From NCBI GenBank assembly GCA_017417385.1, contig JAFPZF010000003.1, positions 27,603 to 91,602 on the forward strand: a DNA stretch of 64,000 bases. Reading direction: 5' to 3'. Positions within the stretch are counted from its first letter, which is position 1. The number at the start of each line of letters is the position of its first letter. The notes beneath the pieces were generated by a model. That model did no database searches. It had not been told where the DNA came from and worked only from the letters and a program-made list of their open reading frames with translations. Source of the stretch: Bacteroidales bacterium (GTDB taxonomy: Bacteria > Bacteroidota > Bacteroidia > Bacteroidales > Marinilabiliaceae). The position numbers and the translations under genes were made by a program. Of this stretch, positions 18,701 through 33,700 are shown in pieces.

Positions 18701-21700
18701 TGGTCAGGATACAGTAGCAGTCAGCGAGGCGGCAGTACAGAACGTCACATACGACGACACGAAGGGCGAGTTCTTCTTCAACCCGAACCAGCTTGCGCCG
18801 GGCATCTACAACATCAACTATGTCTTCGAGTGCGAGAACAACGACACGTATGGAAGACTCTGCTACAGCAACTTCCTGAAGCAGATCTTCGTAGCGCCGA
18901 GTCACGACATACTTGCCGACAACACAGTCTACTACTGCTATAACTATCTCGATGGGAATGGTTCGATCCAGGACAACTGGGCGAACAACACAGATGCCGT
19001 CGATGTAGTGACGCCAGTCTTGGCATTGCCGAGGCAGAACATCGACCAGGCGAAGTTCGGATATTACACCTTCACGCTGGAGAAGTCGGCAACGGAGGTA
19101 TATGATGTAGAGCTAGTCTCTGGGGCGACGACGAACGATCCAGAGATAAGGTACACAGTCGCGACTACGAACAAGATCACCCAGACACCGACACCGTCGA
19201 CAGGTTGGACATTGAAGGCGCGACTCAATTTCAAGTATCAGATCTCTAAGGACGGACATTACATCTACGTCAAGAAGGCAGCTGAGGACAAGGATATCCT
19301 TGACCGTGAGAATGACGAGGATGACAACTCCTCACTAGCTTGGACGGGTACGAATGTACTTGACAGCGATCCGAAGCATGCGGACAATGTCAAGAAAGTC
19401 ATCCCGTTGACGCAGCCGACGTTTACATTTGACCTCGTACCGGTAGATGCATGCTCGGGACAGGCGAATGGTACAGTCACGATGGCGAACCTCAAGAAGA
19501 ACTCAGTCCTCGTCGACGAGTCGACATACGGCACGACAGCATACACGTATACATGGTACAAGACCGACTATACGAATGTTGGAGATGCACAGCCGACGAA
19601 TATAGAGAGTGGGCATCGAGTACCAGGAACGTCGTTCGTATATCCGAACGCAGGCAAGGCAGACTACCAGTTGTTGTTGACAGACAATGCGACAGGGTGC
19701 GTCTATAAGAGCACCAATGTTGCGAGGGTAAAGGAGAATGACGCTCCGGACTTCCTCGTCGAGATCAACGAGATGTTCACATGCGGAGACAACAATCTCG
19801 GCATGGCGTCAGTCGTAGCAAGCTATGGTGCGGCAACAGTAACGTTGCCGCAGAACGCAGCATACCAGTGGACGAAGAGCAATGGCAACTCACTGAATGC
19901 CAACAACCTGAAGGTAGACAATGTCGGCTCTCTTCCAAGCGGAGCTTACGCAGTCAGGGTAGCTGCGGCTGCTCAGGACGGCACAGTCAACATGAGCTGC
20001 TCGAACATCGTAGAGTTCACGATCTACAACTTGCCTGACGTAGTGGCGAAGAGCACGACGAAGGCTGCAAGCTGTAAGGGCAAGGTTGATGGAGAAGCAG
20101 AAGTCATCTTCTCGTATAGGAAGGGACAGGAAGAGACATCAGTAGCATCAGGCAATACGAACATAGCGATATATCATAAGTTCACACCGGACGTCAAGTT
20201 CATCATATTGAAGAGCAGCGACGATGCTCCTGGAGTAGATGGCAACTGGAAGTCCTTTGCAGATATCAACTATTCGATAGACGGCAACGAGGCGAAGTTG
20301 ACATACGATGAGACTCCAGGGGAGAATGCTATAGACGACACCAATAGTGGAGAGGTCAAGTATGATGACGGTCAGGACATGACGTCCGGCAAGTTGACCA
20401 TAAAGAACTTGAAGGCAGGGGAGTACACCATCTACTTCAAGTATGCCGACTATCCGTGCATCTATTCCGAGACGTTCACCATAAGTGAGCCGGAGAAGGC
20501 CGTCAAGCTCTTGTCGTACGCAGTCGAGGATGTCAACTGCAATGGTGCAAATGATGGCAAGATACAGGTGACGGCTATGGAGGGCGGTAACGTCTCCAAT
20601 GCCGGACTTGACAACTATTACTACACACTGAAAGATGAGGGTGGCAATGCAAAGACTGCGGAAGGCACGACAGGCTGGTTGTTTAAGCAGTTGGAGCCGG
20701 GCACATACACGTTGACCGTCTCAGATGCACAGACAGACGGTTGCGCAGTCAGCGAGGACATCACCATCTATGAGCCGGGTGCTATCACGCTGAGCACGCC
20801 GGTGGCCGACGCATGCAACTCGACCATCAGGGCCAACGTCAGTGGTGGTTGGAATCTCAACACCAACCAGACCAACCCGAGGGCACATCAGACCCAGTTC
20901 CAACTCTCAGTATGGCAGAAGTCTGGAACAGACTGGTCTCAGGTGACGGCATGGGAGAATGTGGCAGACGGAGTAGACAATGTATTCACCGTCAACTCGC
21001 AGAATGTCACAGAGTACACAGAGTTCAAGGTCAGGTATAGGTCAACCTGGGTTAATACAACAGAGTACACCGTAGATCATCAGAACGAGGACGTCATAGC
21101 ATGCGAAGACGAGACGAGCGTATATCTCGAGCCGAGCATCAAGGCACAGCTTGATGGACATACAGACTTCCTCTGTGCGGACAACGAGTTTGAGGATGCT
21201 ACAAACGGCACGAAGTCGACAGCGACGATAAAGGCGAGCGCGACCTACGGCGGAAGTGAAAAGCATTTCTACGTATTGTGGAAGGTCAACAATCCAATCA
21301 TCACGAAGGACTTGAGGTATGTCAAGATCACCGAGATGCTGTCGAGCGACGTAGAGCAGACCGACGATCAGGGCAATCGAGTAACCTACAAGCAGGAGGA
21401 CGACGGCGTCACGTATACAGCGGATCAGGCAGGCGAGTACGTCAGGGTAGAGAGGACGACCTTGACACCGACATCGCCGACCATGATAGCATCGGCAGAA
21501 GAGAATGCGGTGATTGCGACAGGAGAGACATTGAGGACATCGTCGCATGAGTTCACCGTCGAGAGTGGAAATCCGGGAGTATACTATGTCGAGGTGTACA
21601 ATGCGGACAAGATGGAGAATGCGACATGCTCAGCGCCGACGGAGCAGGTTGAGCTCAAGCAGCCGACCGATCTCCTTGTTGAGGTACGCGACATCCAGCC

Positions 21701-24700
21701 GGACAACGGCGAGGGACATGGCGAGATAGAGATAGCCGCTCCGCAGGAGGGTATAGGCCTCAGCTACAAGTGGGAGTGGTGGAAGATGAATGACACGGAA
21801 ACATTCGTAAAGGAGGATGGACTTGACAACATAACGAGAATCTCTGGCATTCAGGTACCGGACAATGGAACGGCGACGTATCAGGTGAAGGTGACGGATA
21901 GCGAGAAGTGTTACTTCACGAGCAGTGACATCGTAATCTCTGGCAACGGACTTCAGGTTGACACAGCAGTCATCCACAACGCATGTCATGGAGCACAGGA
22001 GGCTACCATCACCCTCATCATAGTCGGCAAGGCGCCGTATAGGGTCAAGCTCGACGACAATGACATAGCAAACGGCACGACAGGTGTCACCAAGTTTGCA
22101 ACGTACGACAAGCTGACAGGTACGCTCAAGTATGACAGTGACGAGGAGAAGGGCAACGTCAACTTCACGATTGCTAACCTCGCGAAGGGCAATTACAGGG
22201 TAGCCGTCATCGATGCCAACGACGTCAAGTGGGAGAAGACCATGTACGTCAAGGACCTGAGCAACATAGAGATAGTCGCAGAGGCAGAGTACAACCTGTG
22301 TGCAGAGGGAACAGGCGAGATAGAGGCTAAGATCAAGGGCGGCATACTTGACGCAAGCGACAAGCCTAACTACCAGTGGTATCTGTATAAGGACCAGTAT
22401 GACGGAGCGTACAAGCAGGGTGCAGTAGCGGCAGTCGATGCTGGCGCGACAGACAAAGAGTCGACCATTAAGATAGGCGAGCTCCCGTATGGCAAGTACA
22501 CGTTGAAGGTCTACGACTACAACTCGTTCATGGGTACAGGCACTGCCAACACCGAGAACACGTGTACGGCAGCATTCTCGGAGGTAGAGCTCACGCAGCT
22601 CGAGGCACACCTGACGGCGACAGCGCCAGTCTGCGAGAGCGGCACGAAGGGCTTCATGGAGGTCGGCTACACCAACATGATAGGGACAGCGTCGTTCAAG
22701 TGGTTCTATAAGGGAGATGACACGAGCGTCTTCACATACGGAGCCGAGGTGACAGACGACAATGAGGCCAAGGGGTATAAGCCAATCTGGAAGGATGCCG
22801 ACGGCAACTGGGTCAGTGCGGCAGTAGAGAATAGCACAGTGCATAACGGTCTGACGAGCATAACAGACCTGCTGCCAGGTGACTACATCGTCAGGGTCTA
22901 CGACTCGGCGAGGAAGAGCAAGCTCGGTGGAGACTCCTGCTACGTCTATGCGCAGATGAGCATAGACTACAAGTACAAGGTAGATTTCGTCGAGATGATG
23001 GCGATGGAGGAGGAGCGTTGTGCAGGTGACGGCAAGGTATATTCGCCGCTCATCAAGCTCATAGGCTTCGGAGCGACCGACATCGAGAATGCAGAGATAT
23101 ACTGGACAGATCCGAATGGTGCGACGACTACAGTCACCGGTGACGACAAGGTAAGCCATGAGAGGGCTGACGAGTATCGAGTCAAGGCGACGAGACTTGC
23201 CACTCAGACAGAGGACAATGGCGACCCGAAGGCAGTCACGTACACACTGCACGTCAGGATAGGCAGCTGTGAGTTCAGTGAGGACGTAGATGTCAAGGGT
23301 ATCAGGACCATAGACTTCAGCTTGAAGTCAGTCGTAGTGAATGGCACGAGCTATACAGAGAATATCTGTGACATCGACAAGAGACAGATACAGGCAGTAG
23401 GTTTCCGTCCGATGGATGGGTACACGTACAATTACACGTGGACTGCGGACTCCGTCGATACCAAGAACACCGAGTTCTTTGACGTATCGAACGTGACAGT
23501 AGATAATGGCACGGGCGAGGCGAGCATCTTGACAGGTGCTGGAGCAGCGAAGAAGGGCGGATGGTACACACTGAAGATAGCTAGGACCGACAATGCAGCA
23601 TGCTATGCGACGAGGAGCATCTTCTTGCCATCGGCGATCAAGATAGACACCAAGGCAGTAGAGGCCGTCGCATGCGGTCAGGCTACAGGAAGCATCATAG
23701 TCGATGCACAGCCGACGTATAGCGACTACGTCAACAAGGAGGATGCGAGTGCTACGCCAGAGAAGAGGACATATACATACTCTTACGAATGGAAGTATAG
23801 CAGTTCTCAGGATCCGGACGCTACAAGCTTGTCGTACGATGATCTGCCGGCAACGGCGCTCAGTGCCGGCAACGAGCCGAATAAGGTGACAGGTCCGTCG
23901 GGCTGGTATCAGGTATCAGTCTCGATAGTCGACAATGAGGGCGTACTGACGAGCACGAACGGATGTGAGGCTGTTACAAAGGAGATCTTCTTGCCGACGA
24001 GTGGCGGAATGGAGAATGCCGGACTCGAGTACGACCTCTGCGAGGAGGGTGAGGGCACGCTCTCTGCTAAGCTAAAGGGTGGAGTCAAGACATACACCAG
24101 TGGAACGGCGACTGGCGTCAACTATCACTGGAACCTGTATAAGAAGAACGAGAATGACCCGGCTACCAACTGGGGCGGCACGTTTTTGACCAATGGTGAG
24201 GTCACCTCGGAGGGTACGACTGGCGAGGCGGAGATAAAAGTCAGCGGACTCAGCGAGGGCACTTATAGACTCGTCGTTGCCGACTTCAACTCGAACCCAT
24301 ACCCAACCTGGGCTAATACATGCCTATTCACGTTCCCAGAATTCACGCTGACGCAGCTCAGGGTATCGCTTGTAGCAGAGCAGCCGCTGTGCGAGTCGGG
24401 TGACAAGGGACAGTTGTCGGCAGTCATCGAGAATGCGAGTGGCGACATCACATATACGTGGAGCAAGAAGGATGCGACGAGCACATACACAGAAATAACA
24501 GGTGCAGGCAGTGTCACGAGCCTATCTGACCTCTTGCCGGGCGAGTACAAGGTAGAGGTAACGGATGCCGGCGGCCATAGGGGGACAAGCTGCACGCTCG
24601 AGGCTACCGCAACGCTCGAGTATCAGTATGAGGTCGACACTATGGAGATCCGCACATACGCAGAGATGTGTGCAGGAGACGGTGTCAGGGTACGTCCGTA

Positions 24701-27700
24701 CGTCAGGTTCAAGGGCTTCACAGAGGAGCAGGTCAAGGCAGCCGAGATCTACTGGACAGGACCTAACGGATATAGGAAGGCGCTTGAGGGCAGCGACAAG
24801 GTAATGCACAGCAGGGATGACTACTACTATCTCCAGACAGTAGCGTTGCCGACGCAGCTCGATGCAGACAACAAGCCGATAGAGTTGACGTACGAGCTGC
24901 ACGTCGAGCATGGACTCGATTGCAGCAGCGTCTTTGACAGGGTGATCAAGGGCATCTCGCCGCTCAGCTTCAGGCTGACGTGTGATGATCCGTGTGCAAC
25001 AGACAGGAAGATCAAGATAGAGGACTTCCCGTACACAGACCTCTCGAACTTCACGTTTGAGTGGCATGCGGACAGTGCAAAGCAGGCAGACATAATGCCG
25101 ACGAAGACTACCGAGACCGCTGCAGTGCCTAAGGGTGGATGGTACACGTTGACCATATACAGCAATGCGAACTCGTCTTGCAAGCATACCGAGAGCATCT
25201 TCTTGCCATCGAAGATCGAGATACATAAGGATCTCGAGTTGAGCAAGCCGGTGACTTGCGGCAATGCCGAGGACGGCGTGATAGTAGTCAATGCTGGTCC
25301 GGTATATCCGAGGTCAGGCTACGCCAACAGTTTTGATGCTGAGGTGACGGCAGACTACACGTATGGCTATAAGTATGAGTGGAAGTATAAGGCAACATCG
25401 ACAGGCACGTTTAATGATCTGCCAGCGAATGCAAGCAGCCCGGCGACGCAGCCGAACAAGGTGACAGGACCTGCGGGCTTCTATCAGGTGACCGTGACGA
25501 TCAACGATCCAAGTGGTGTGATAGGCAATACGAACACGTGTGTAGCGACGGCGGAGTATGAGATGGAGAGCCTTGGAACGAAGGCAGACCTTGCGCATAC
25601 CGACATCAACAGTTGCTCGGGCGAGGCGCTCGGCACGATTTCTGTACGTCCTCATGGAGGCGAGGAGCCGTATCAGGTACAGGTGAAGATAGCAGGAGTA
25701 TCTAATTCGGCACAGTACACGAAGAGCGGCATGGTAGAGAACGACCTGTACACCTTCACTGGTGTGCCGGCAGGAAACTACACCGTCGTCGTAACCGACA
25801 GCAAGGGATGTGACTACAGTGAAGACGTCGTCATAACGAAGACCAGCGAGCTGACAGTAGAGCCTGTCAACTATATACTTGGCAAGGTAAATGCGACGCA
25901 TACCACTAGTGGTGGCGCTACAACTGTTCAGGGAGACGAGACCAGTAATGGTGCTCTCTCGTTGAGGGTCAATGGAGGTTTGGAATATGAGTTCAAGTCT
26001 GGGGACGAGGCAGATTTGTCGGCAGACGGTAAGGAGACAGGCACGAAGACAGGCAAGGGACACAAGTACACGTTCCGCCTGACGAACAGGACGACAGGCG
26101 AGTCTTCGGAGAAGACCATATCGAAGATAGATGCCTCTGCAGCGACGAACTACTATGTCTTGAAGAATTTGAAGGCGGGCGTCTATGACATCGAGGTCAT
26201 CGATGCTAACCCGGCAAGCAACGGACAGTCCTGCAGGGCCAACGTCACGATAGGAGCATCGTTGACGACGACGGGCACACAGGGCAAGACGTGCGAGACA
26301 GGTGACATAGACGATGCGAAGATCGTCATCAACGTAAGCCACGCAGAGAACCATGAGTTGAACTTCACGATAACCAAGCAATTTACGCTTTCGACAGGTT
26401 CAACGTCTGGAACGATACCACGTTCTTATCAGGTAGCAAATGAAGACTCGGTATTGTTTACGACAGGCGGCACGGCGAACAAGTTGACAGGCGTCGTCAG
26501 CAACACAAGCACGACGACCACGACGGCTACTTTCACAAGTGGCACGAAGAAGATAGAGCCGGGCAACTACTGGGTAATCGTAACCGATGCGTCGTTGACC
26601 GACAAGTCGTCGGCGACGAAGGCAGGCTTCCTGGCGTCGACGAAGATCACGATAGCAGAGGGCAAGAGCATCACGGCGAGCCTTGCAAGCAAGACCGATG
26701 CTACGTGCTATGGCAGTACCGATGGAACAGTGACGCTGAACGTCACGAGCAAGGGCATCGACAACTACGGCTTCGACTGGTACAGGCAGGCTGGTGCGGG
26801 CGAGCAGAAGGTCACGACCATCAGCAACACCAGTGGTACCACGTTCCAGAACTTCGGGGCAGGCGTCTATAGGGTACGTGTCTATGACATGAACAATGCC
26901 AACTGCTATGCAGACGTCAATGCAGGATACGAGAAGCAGGTCGGCTCTCCGGCAACGAACAATCCGGACTACATCGAGATAGGTCAGGATCCGGAGATAA
27001 GGTATGCAATAGAGACCGACAACGCATGTAATGCGGACAGCAGGAAGGTGAAGGTCTACTTCATCGGCGACGAGTTCTTTGAGACATACAAGGCAGACGT
27101 CGACAAGTATTCGTTCCAGTGGGGTGGTACGGCGGCGATCAAGAATGCCGGCTACGAGTTCAGCAAGACAGCATCTGCAAGCCTGCCGGCGACCGCAGAA
27201 CTGCTCTCTGACGGCACGACGAGCGGGTATCTCGTAGGCGAGGTATCCAAGTTGCCGAAGGGCGGAACGCTCACGTTGACAGTCGTCTCCGTAGCTCATC
27301 CAAGCTGTACGTCGGAGACACAGAGCGTCACGTTGCTTGATCCGTTGACAGCTACGTACAAGGATCAGATAGCAATAGACTACACAGCAAATGGTGGTGG
27401 AGTGACCCTCGTCGCAGGTGGTGGCGCAGGCAGCAACTACTACTACGCATTGTTTGAGGAGGGGAAGCAATATACAAAGGAAGGTAACACTGGCACCGAG
27501 ACCATAAGTGCGACGACCGACTTCTCGGTGCTCAGCACAGCATACAGGCAGACGTCGGCAGTCTTCACAGGACTCGAGGCCAAGACATACTACGGTGTAG
27601 TCTTCTCGGACAACACAGCTACGGCATGTCTGGCGAAGACAGGTGCGATCACCTTCTATGCATATACAGGACTTACCGTCGATGCAACAGCGACGCCGCT

Positions 27701-30700
27701 GTCTTGTATCGGCAAGAGCGATGCTACGCTTAAGGCGACAGCCAATGGCGGAAACCTGCCGTACACATATCAGTGGTATAAGGCCGACGACAGTGGCAAC
27801 TATGTAGAGATAGCAAGGGCGACGAGTGCGGAGCTGACGAACGTCTCGGCAGGCTCGTATAAGGTACACGTCATCGATGCGGCAGGTGCGGAGAACGAGG
27901 CGGCAGTCGTCGTAGCCGAGCCAGTCTCGACAGACTTCAGGCTGATGGTACTCTCCGACGTCGATTGTGACGGCGCTAATGGAGCACTGTACATCAAGTT
28001 CGACGATGAGGACTTGCAGAAGGCACTGGAAGCAACGACAGCATGGGCGGATAACATCAACCAGGTGAGCCACAAGTGGGACAATGCAAGCAACCAGTTG
28101 ACAGTCCGTTACCAGAAGGCAGGCGAGTGGCAGGATAGGACCCTCGAGATCAGGTGGAGCGGATCTCTCGTCAACAACACGGCAGTCACAATAGGCAACA
28201 CTACATACGACAACACATCGTTGCCAAACCTGAGGAGAGGCCTCATCAGTGGCGAGTACACCGTCAACGTCTCCATGGTCAATGGTAGTGCGAGGAACTG
28301 TCCGTCGACGCAGACCGTAGAGCTCGTGAAGCCGATAGACTTCAGAGTTGCAGAGGTAGCGAATGCTGCGTGTGTCGGCAAGAACACCGGTGCAATCACG
28401 CTTGAGGTGACCGGAGGTAGTGGAGACTTCACATACGAGTGGAAGGACATACCGGGTCAGAGCGTAAGTTCGAGGAGCAGCCTTGCAGCCGGTGACTACT
28501 ACGTCAGAGTCATCGACAACAAGAAGCACAACACATATTCGACCATAACCGTCACGGCCGATGCAGCTTCAGGCCAGTGGTATTACACCACGAGTGGCAG
28601 TGGTCAGACAGAGTGCTACTATCCGAGCGCGAGTGCAACGGGTGACGAGTTCTATAGCGACGGAACGAAGAACTGGTATAAGATCACAGTCGAGCAGACC
28701 AACGCGTTCAAGATCGAGGCGTTGCAGTCGGACGTCAAGTGCTACGAGAACCAGGATGGACTCATCGACCTCTCCGTCACGGGAGGCTCGGGCAACTACA
28801 ACTTCGTATGGACAGGTTCGGGACTTGGCCTCAAGGCAGGGCAGCGAGTACAGGACAACCTGAGTGCCGGCACGTATTCAGTCGTCGTCACCGATAGGAA
28901 CTACGGTTGCACGGCTACCAAGGAGTGGACCATAGGCGGACCGACCAGCGAGCTGACCGTCGTAGAGAGCCATAAGGACGTCAAGTGCAACGGTGACACC
29001 AATGGCGAGATATCATTTGACGTCAATGGCGGCACGCCGTTTACGAGTGGCGACTTCGACGGCGGGTACATGTACAGGTACAACAACCAGGGATGGCCCG
29101 ACGCGGAGAACAACAAGCAGAAGATAGCAAAGGGCAATGGCACGGCGCTGAAGCTCAGCTACTATGACGACAAGGCGACGACGCCAGGGTTGACAGAGGA
29201 GTGGCCGGCAGGCACGTATCTCATCACAGTAAGGGATGCCAACGGATGTGAGAAGAGCGTCACCGTCACGATAGCCGAGCCAGAGAGGATCAGCATCAAG
29301 TACAGCATCACCAATGTCAAGACCGCGGGCAGCAATGACGGCGAGATAGCCATCACGAGTGTCACGGGTGGAACTCCGGCATACAAGCTCATCTGGGCAG
29401 CTGGTGCGCCATACAGCACAAAGGCAGATGCAGAGCATGCAGACTTCAACAGCACGACCAACGTCAACAACTACACGAGGACCGGTCTCGAGAAGGGCTG
29501 GTATGCAGTGAAGGTCAAGGACGCCAACGACTGCGAGTCGCAGGTATATGCGATACAGGTCAACGACAATGGCGCGCTTGAGTTGAGCGTCGATAACAGA
29601 CTCATCGAGCATATCAAGTGCTACGGCGAGAAGAACGGATCTATCTCGATACTCGTCTCGAACGGGCAGAAGCCGTACACCATCTATCTCGACGACATAG
29701 TGGTCGAGCAGGAGTACTATGGCAACAGCACGTACAAGATCAAGGATTTGCCAGTCGGCACATACGACGTCAGAGTCGTCGATGCGAGCGGAGCAACGCA
29801 GAGGGAGGACGACATAGTAGTCGCATACTACATGTCGCCGATCAAGAGAGAGGAGATCCTCACGATAGCACCGACGTCGACAGAGACCATAGTAAGTGCG
29901 CCAGTGACGGCAAACAACATCACGTCAGTCACGACGACGACATTTGCACAGAACGTCAACAACGAGTGGGTGAAGACAGAGGTCACGACGAGGTACACGA
30001 CGGCAGTTTCTGACCCGTTGAAGTTGACACTTGCAGTCGAGAACGCATATCCAGTCTGTGCGGGTGCGAAGAATGGCGCATTCACGTACACGATAGAGAA
30101 TGGCGTATATGGCAAGGCAATAGAATACACCGTATCGCCGACGTCGATAAGGGAGACCGCGACCGACAAGAACGACCAGAACACGTGGTTCCAGTCAGGC
30201 ACGATAGGCAGCACGACAGCTGGCGACGGACTGAATCCGGGCACGTACATCATGACCGTTACCGACGCCAACGGATGTCAGGCGCAGGAGTCAGTTGCGA
30301 TAGAGGGATATGAGCCTATCGAGGTACAGAACGTCGTAGTCAAGAACGTACTCTGCCACGAGGCGCAGAACGGTGCGATAACGTTGACGCCTGTCGGTGG
30401 ATCTGGCACGTACAAGTTCGAGTGGCAGTACAGCGAGGACGGCACGAACTGGACAGATGACTTTGCAACGGCACACGTATCGGCAAACTCGAGCGTCAGG
30501 AACAACAGCCAGAACCTGACCCAGATCAAGGGTGGACAGTACAAGCTCAAGATCACGTGTTTGCAGGGCAGTGACGAAGTATGCAGCGAGGAGTTCGGTC
30601 CGTGGGTAGTGACCGAGCCAGTAGCAGCATTGGCGATAGACCACGTAGACATGCAGGCGAATGCTACGAACCCATCTTGTAACGGAGTCAAGGATGGTAG

Positions 30701-33700
30701 CATAGTTGCGACAGTCAGTGGTGGTACAGTACCGTACACATATCAGTGGAGGTTGACCAGTGGAGAGATCATGAGCTCGACGACCAACCTGCAGACAGGG
30801 CTGGGTGCAGGCGAGTACATGCTCCTCGTCACCGATGCCAACGGATGTCAGACAGAGACTCAGGAGGCCGTCAAGCTGACCGAGCCGGAGACATACTACA
30901 TCACCATCCTCCAGGACGTAGATTGTGACGGCAAGAACGCCAAGCTCGGCATCACGACCGACAGGACGCTTGCCGGAGTTTACTATGGTGGAAGCGCAAA
31001 TGATGCTAAGCTCGTCAACGGGGCATATACAGACCAGGAGGGCAACCTCGTCGGACTGAACGGCTACACAGCACAGTGGCATCATGCGAAGAAGAACTCT
31101 GCGGGCAGCACAACAGACTTCACATTTGAGGACATCGAGAGTGGAACCGTAAGACTCGAGATGCACAAGAGCGGAGCGTGCGACATATCGAGAGACTTGA
31201 CCCTCGTCCAGCCGATAACGCAGGCGTCGATAATCAAGACGAACCCGACGTGTGCGGGCGTCAACAACGGCAAGATCACCGTCAACTTCAGGGGAGGATC
31301 TGGCAACTACTACTACAAGTGGGAGTACAGTGAGGACGGAACCGCATGGGCTACCGACGTAGATGTCGTCAATGACGGACAGTTCGTAGTCAGTGGAGGT
31401 CCGAACATCAGGAACGGTTTGAAGCCAGGTTTCTATCGCGTGACAGCGTACGATGCGAAGACCAGGATGATGCATGACGGCACCTCAGTAGTCGAGAAGC
31501 AGTGTGAGAAAGAGAGTGACATCATAGAGCTCGTCTCGGCTAACGGCTTCGGAGTCGTCTTCGAGGAGAATCCAGTGACGTGCTATGACAGGCAGGATGG
31601 ATCGATAACAGTCTCCGTCGTCAATGGCTCGGGAGACTACAGCTACATGTGGAGTGGCACAGGTACGGGTCTCGTAGCTGGCACAGACGTACAGACCACG
31701 CTGTCTAAGGGTATCTACAACGTGACCGTCGTAGATCAGCAGTGGGGTTGCACAGTCAGCAAGCAGATCACCATAGACGGACCGAGTGCGCCTCTGACGG
31801 CAAGACTCTCGTCAGTCGAGGACAACAAGTGCTTCGACGGTACGGAGGGCAAGTTCACCATCAACGTAAGAGGTGGTTACGGAGCATACAGGTGGGCATT
31901 TGTCGGCCAGGAGTATGACGCAGAGTATGCGTTCACGAGGGTAACGCCGAGTGGCAAGTACACCGTCGCGGCAGACAAGGTAACCGTAGGCGACGTCACC
32001 TATGAGGTAGAGGGTGGCAAGGTCAACATCAACGGCACCGACTACAACGTCGAGCATGATGCGACGACGAACACCGACTACATCGAGATCAAGACCAGCA
32101 AGGAGTATCAGTCAGCAGACCTGTATGTCTCGGCGACCGAGGCCAAGTCGACAGTCAATGGAGTCGAGAAGACGTTCACCAATAGGAACGGATTTGACGG
32201 CACATCTGGCAAGAGAGTCGTCATGCTCACCGATGCCAATGGTTGTGAGACGACAGTCGATGTCATGATCAAGGAACCGGAGCAGATCCAGGCAACGTGG
32301 GACGTCACGAACGTCAACGTCACGGGTGGCTCGAACGGCAAGATCACGCTCACCAATATCAGTGGTGGCACGCCGGCATACGAAGTCAGGTTCTACACTC
32401 AGACAGACTATGAGGCAAACAAGGCAGAGATCGACGCAGGTACATATTCTGGCAGTGCGCAGATCAACTCAAATACCAACATAAGAGTACAGGGCAGCCT
32501 CGCGAAGGGCGTCTATGCAGTCAGGATATCTGATGCCAACGGCTGCATGAGAGTCTTCGAGAAGATAGCCATCACCGACGGTGCGGCACTCGATGCAGAG
32601 TTCACGGCAACAGACCCGAACTGCTATGGCGAGGAAGGCACAATCGAGGTGTTGATCACCAATGGTACAGCGCCATACGACATCTTCATCAATGAGGCGC
32701 TTGAGAGGGGCAACTTCCCAGGCGGGTCGCTCTTGACATTCAAGAAGGGTGCAGGCGAGTACGTAGTCAGGGTAACCGATGCTACGGGTGCGCAGTTGAG
32801 CAACCAGGATAAGAGCATAGCTCTCAGCATTACAGAGCCAACGCAGCTCCAGTTCAACATAGCTCAGACCGGTGGCACGCAGTGCTACGGCGAAGGTGGA
32901 GCAGTAAGACTCGAGATAGCCGGTGGCACTCCGGATGCAAGCGGCAAGTACATCTTGACGTACGCAGCTAACGGATTGCAGGAGGAGGTCGAGGCGACGA
33001 CATACGATGCGACCGACCTCGGCACGAGTGCGCCGTTCAAGTTCAGCGACATGGCGGCGGGGGCGTACACGTACACCTTGAAGGACGCTAAGGGATGTAC
33101 AGTAACGAAGACCGTCGATATCATCGAGCATCAGGAGATCAAGGTGGCGTATGCTGCTACCGACCCGTTGTGCCATGGCGTGAAGACAGGCAGGATCGAT
33201 GCTACCGTCACAGGCACGGACAACGAGCTCAACTACTGGTGGGTTGATGCTACGGCCATGATGACCAACTATGGCGTCACGGATCTCAGCAGCTTGACCG
33301 CGACACAGGTCAAGGACTACGGACAGAGCCAAGCACTCGAGACCAGTGAGGACATCGCAGGTCTCCTTGGTGGCACGTATCTCCTCTTCGTCGAGGACAA
33401 GACGACGCAGTGCCAGTCGACCATAGGACAGGGCGTTACAGTCGTCGAGCCGGCCGAGCTGACAATCAGCGAGACCATACATGCAGATGTATCTTGCAAC
33501 GGCAACGACGACGGACAGATAGCAGTCACCGTCAGAGGCGGAGCGAAGCCATACGAGTACAAGTGGACCAAGAACACCGGCGAGGTGCTCGGCACGAACG
33601 AGAGTGCAGTCTATGACCTGACGGCAGGCGGATACCTACTGACAGTCACCGATGCTAACGGATGCCAGGCGTCGACGTACACAGACCTCAGTGGAGTGGC

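Noticed and set aside
26400..28529. A 709-residue open frame on the minus strand inside the giant gene; similar ones at 36,978-39,005, 46,074-47,933, 21,630-23,252, 25,314-26,381, 43,062-44,360, 40,197-41,498 and 51,546-52,820
   Set aside because: These are antisense shadows of a repetitive coding strand with few TTA/CTA/TCA triplets. Their translations are Arg/Cys/Leu/Val-rich, have no recognisable motif or ribosome site, and repeat whenever the sense repeat does.
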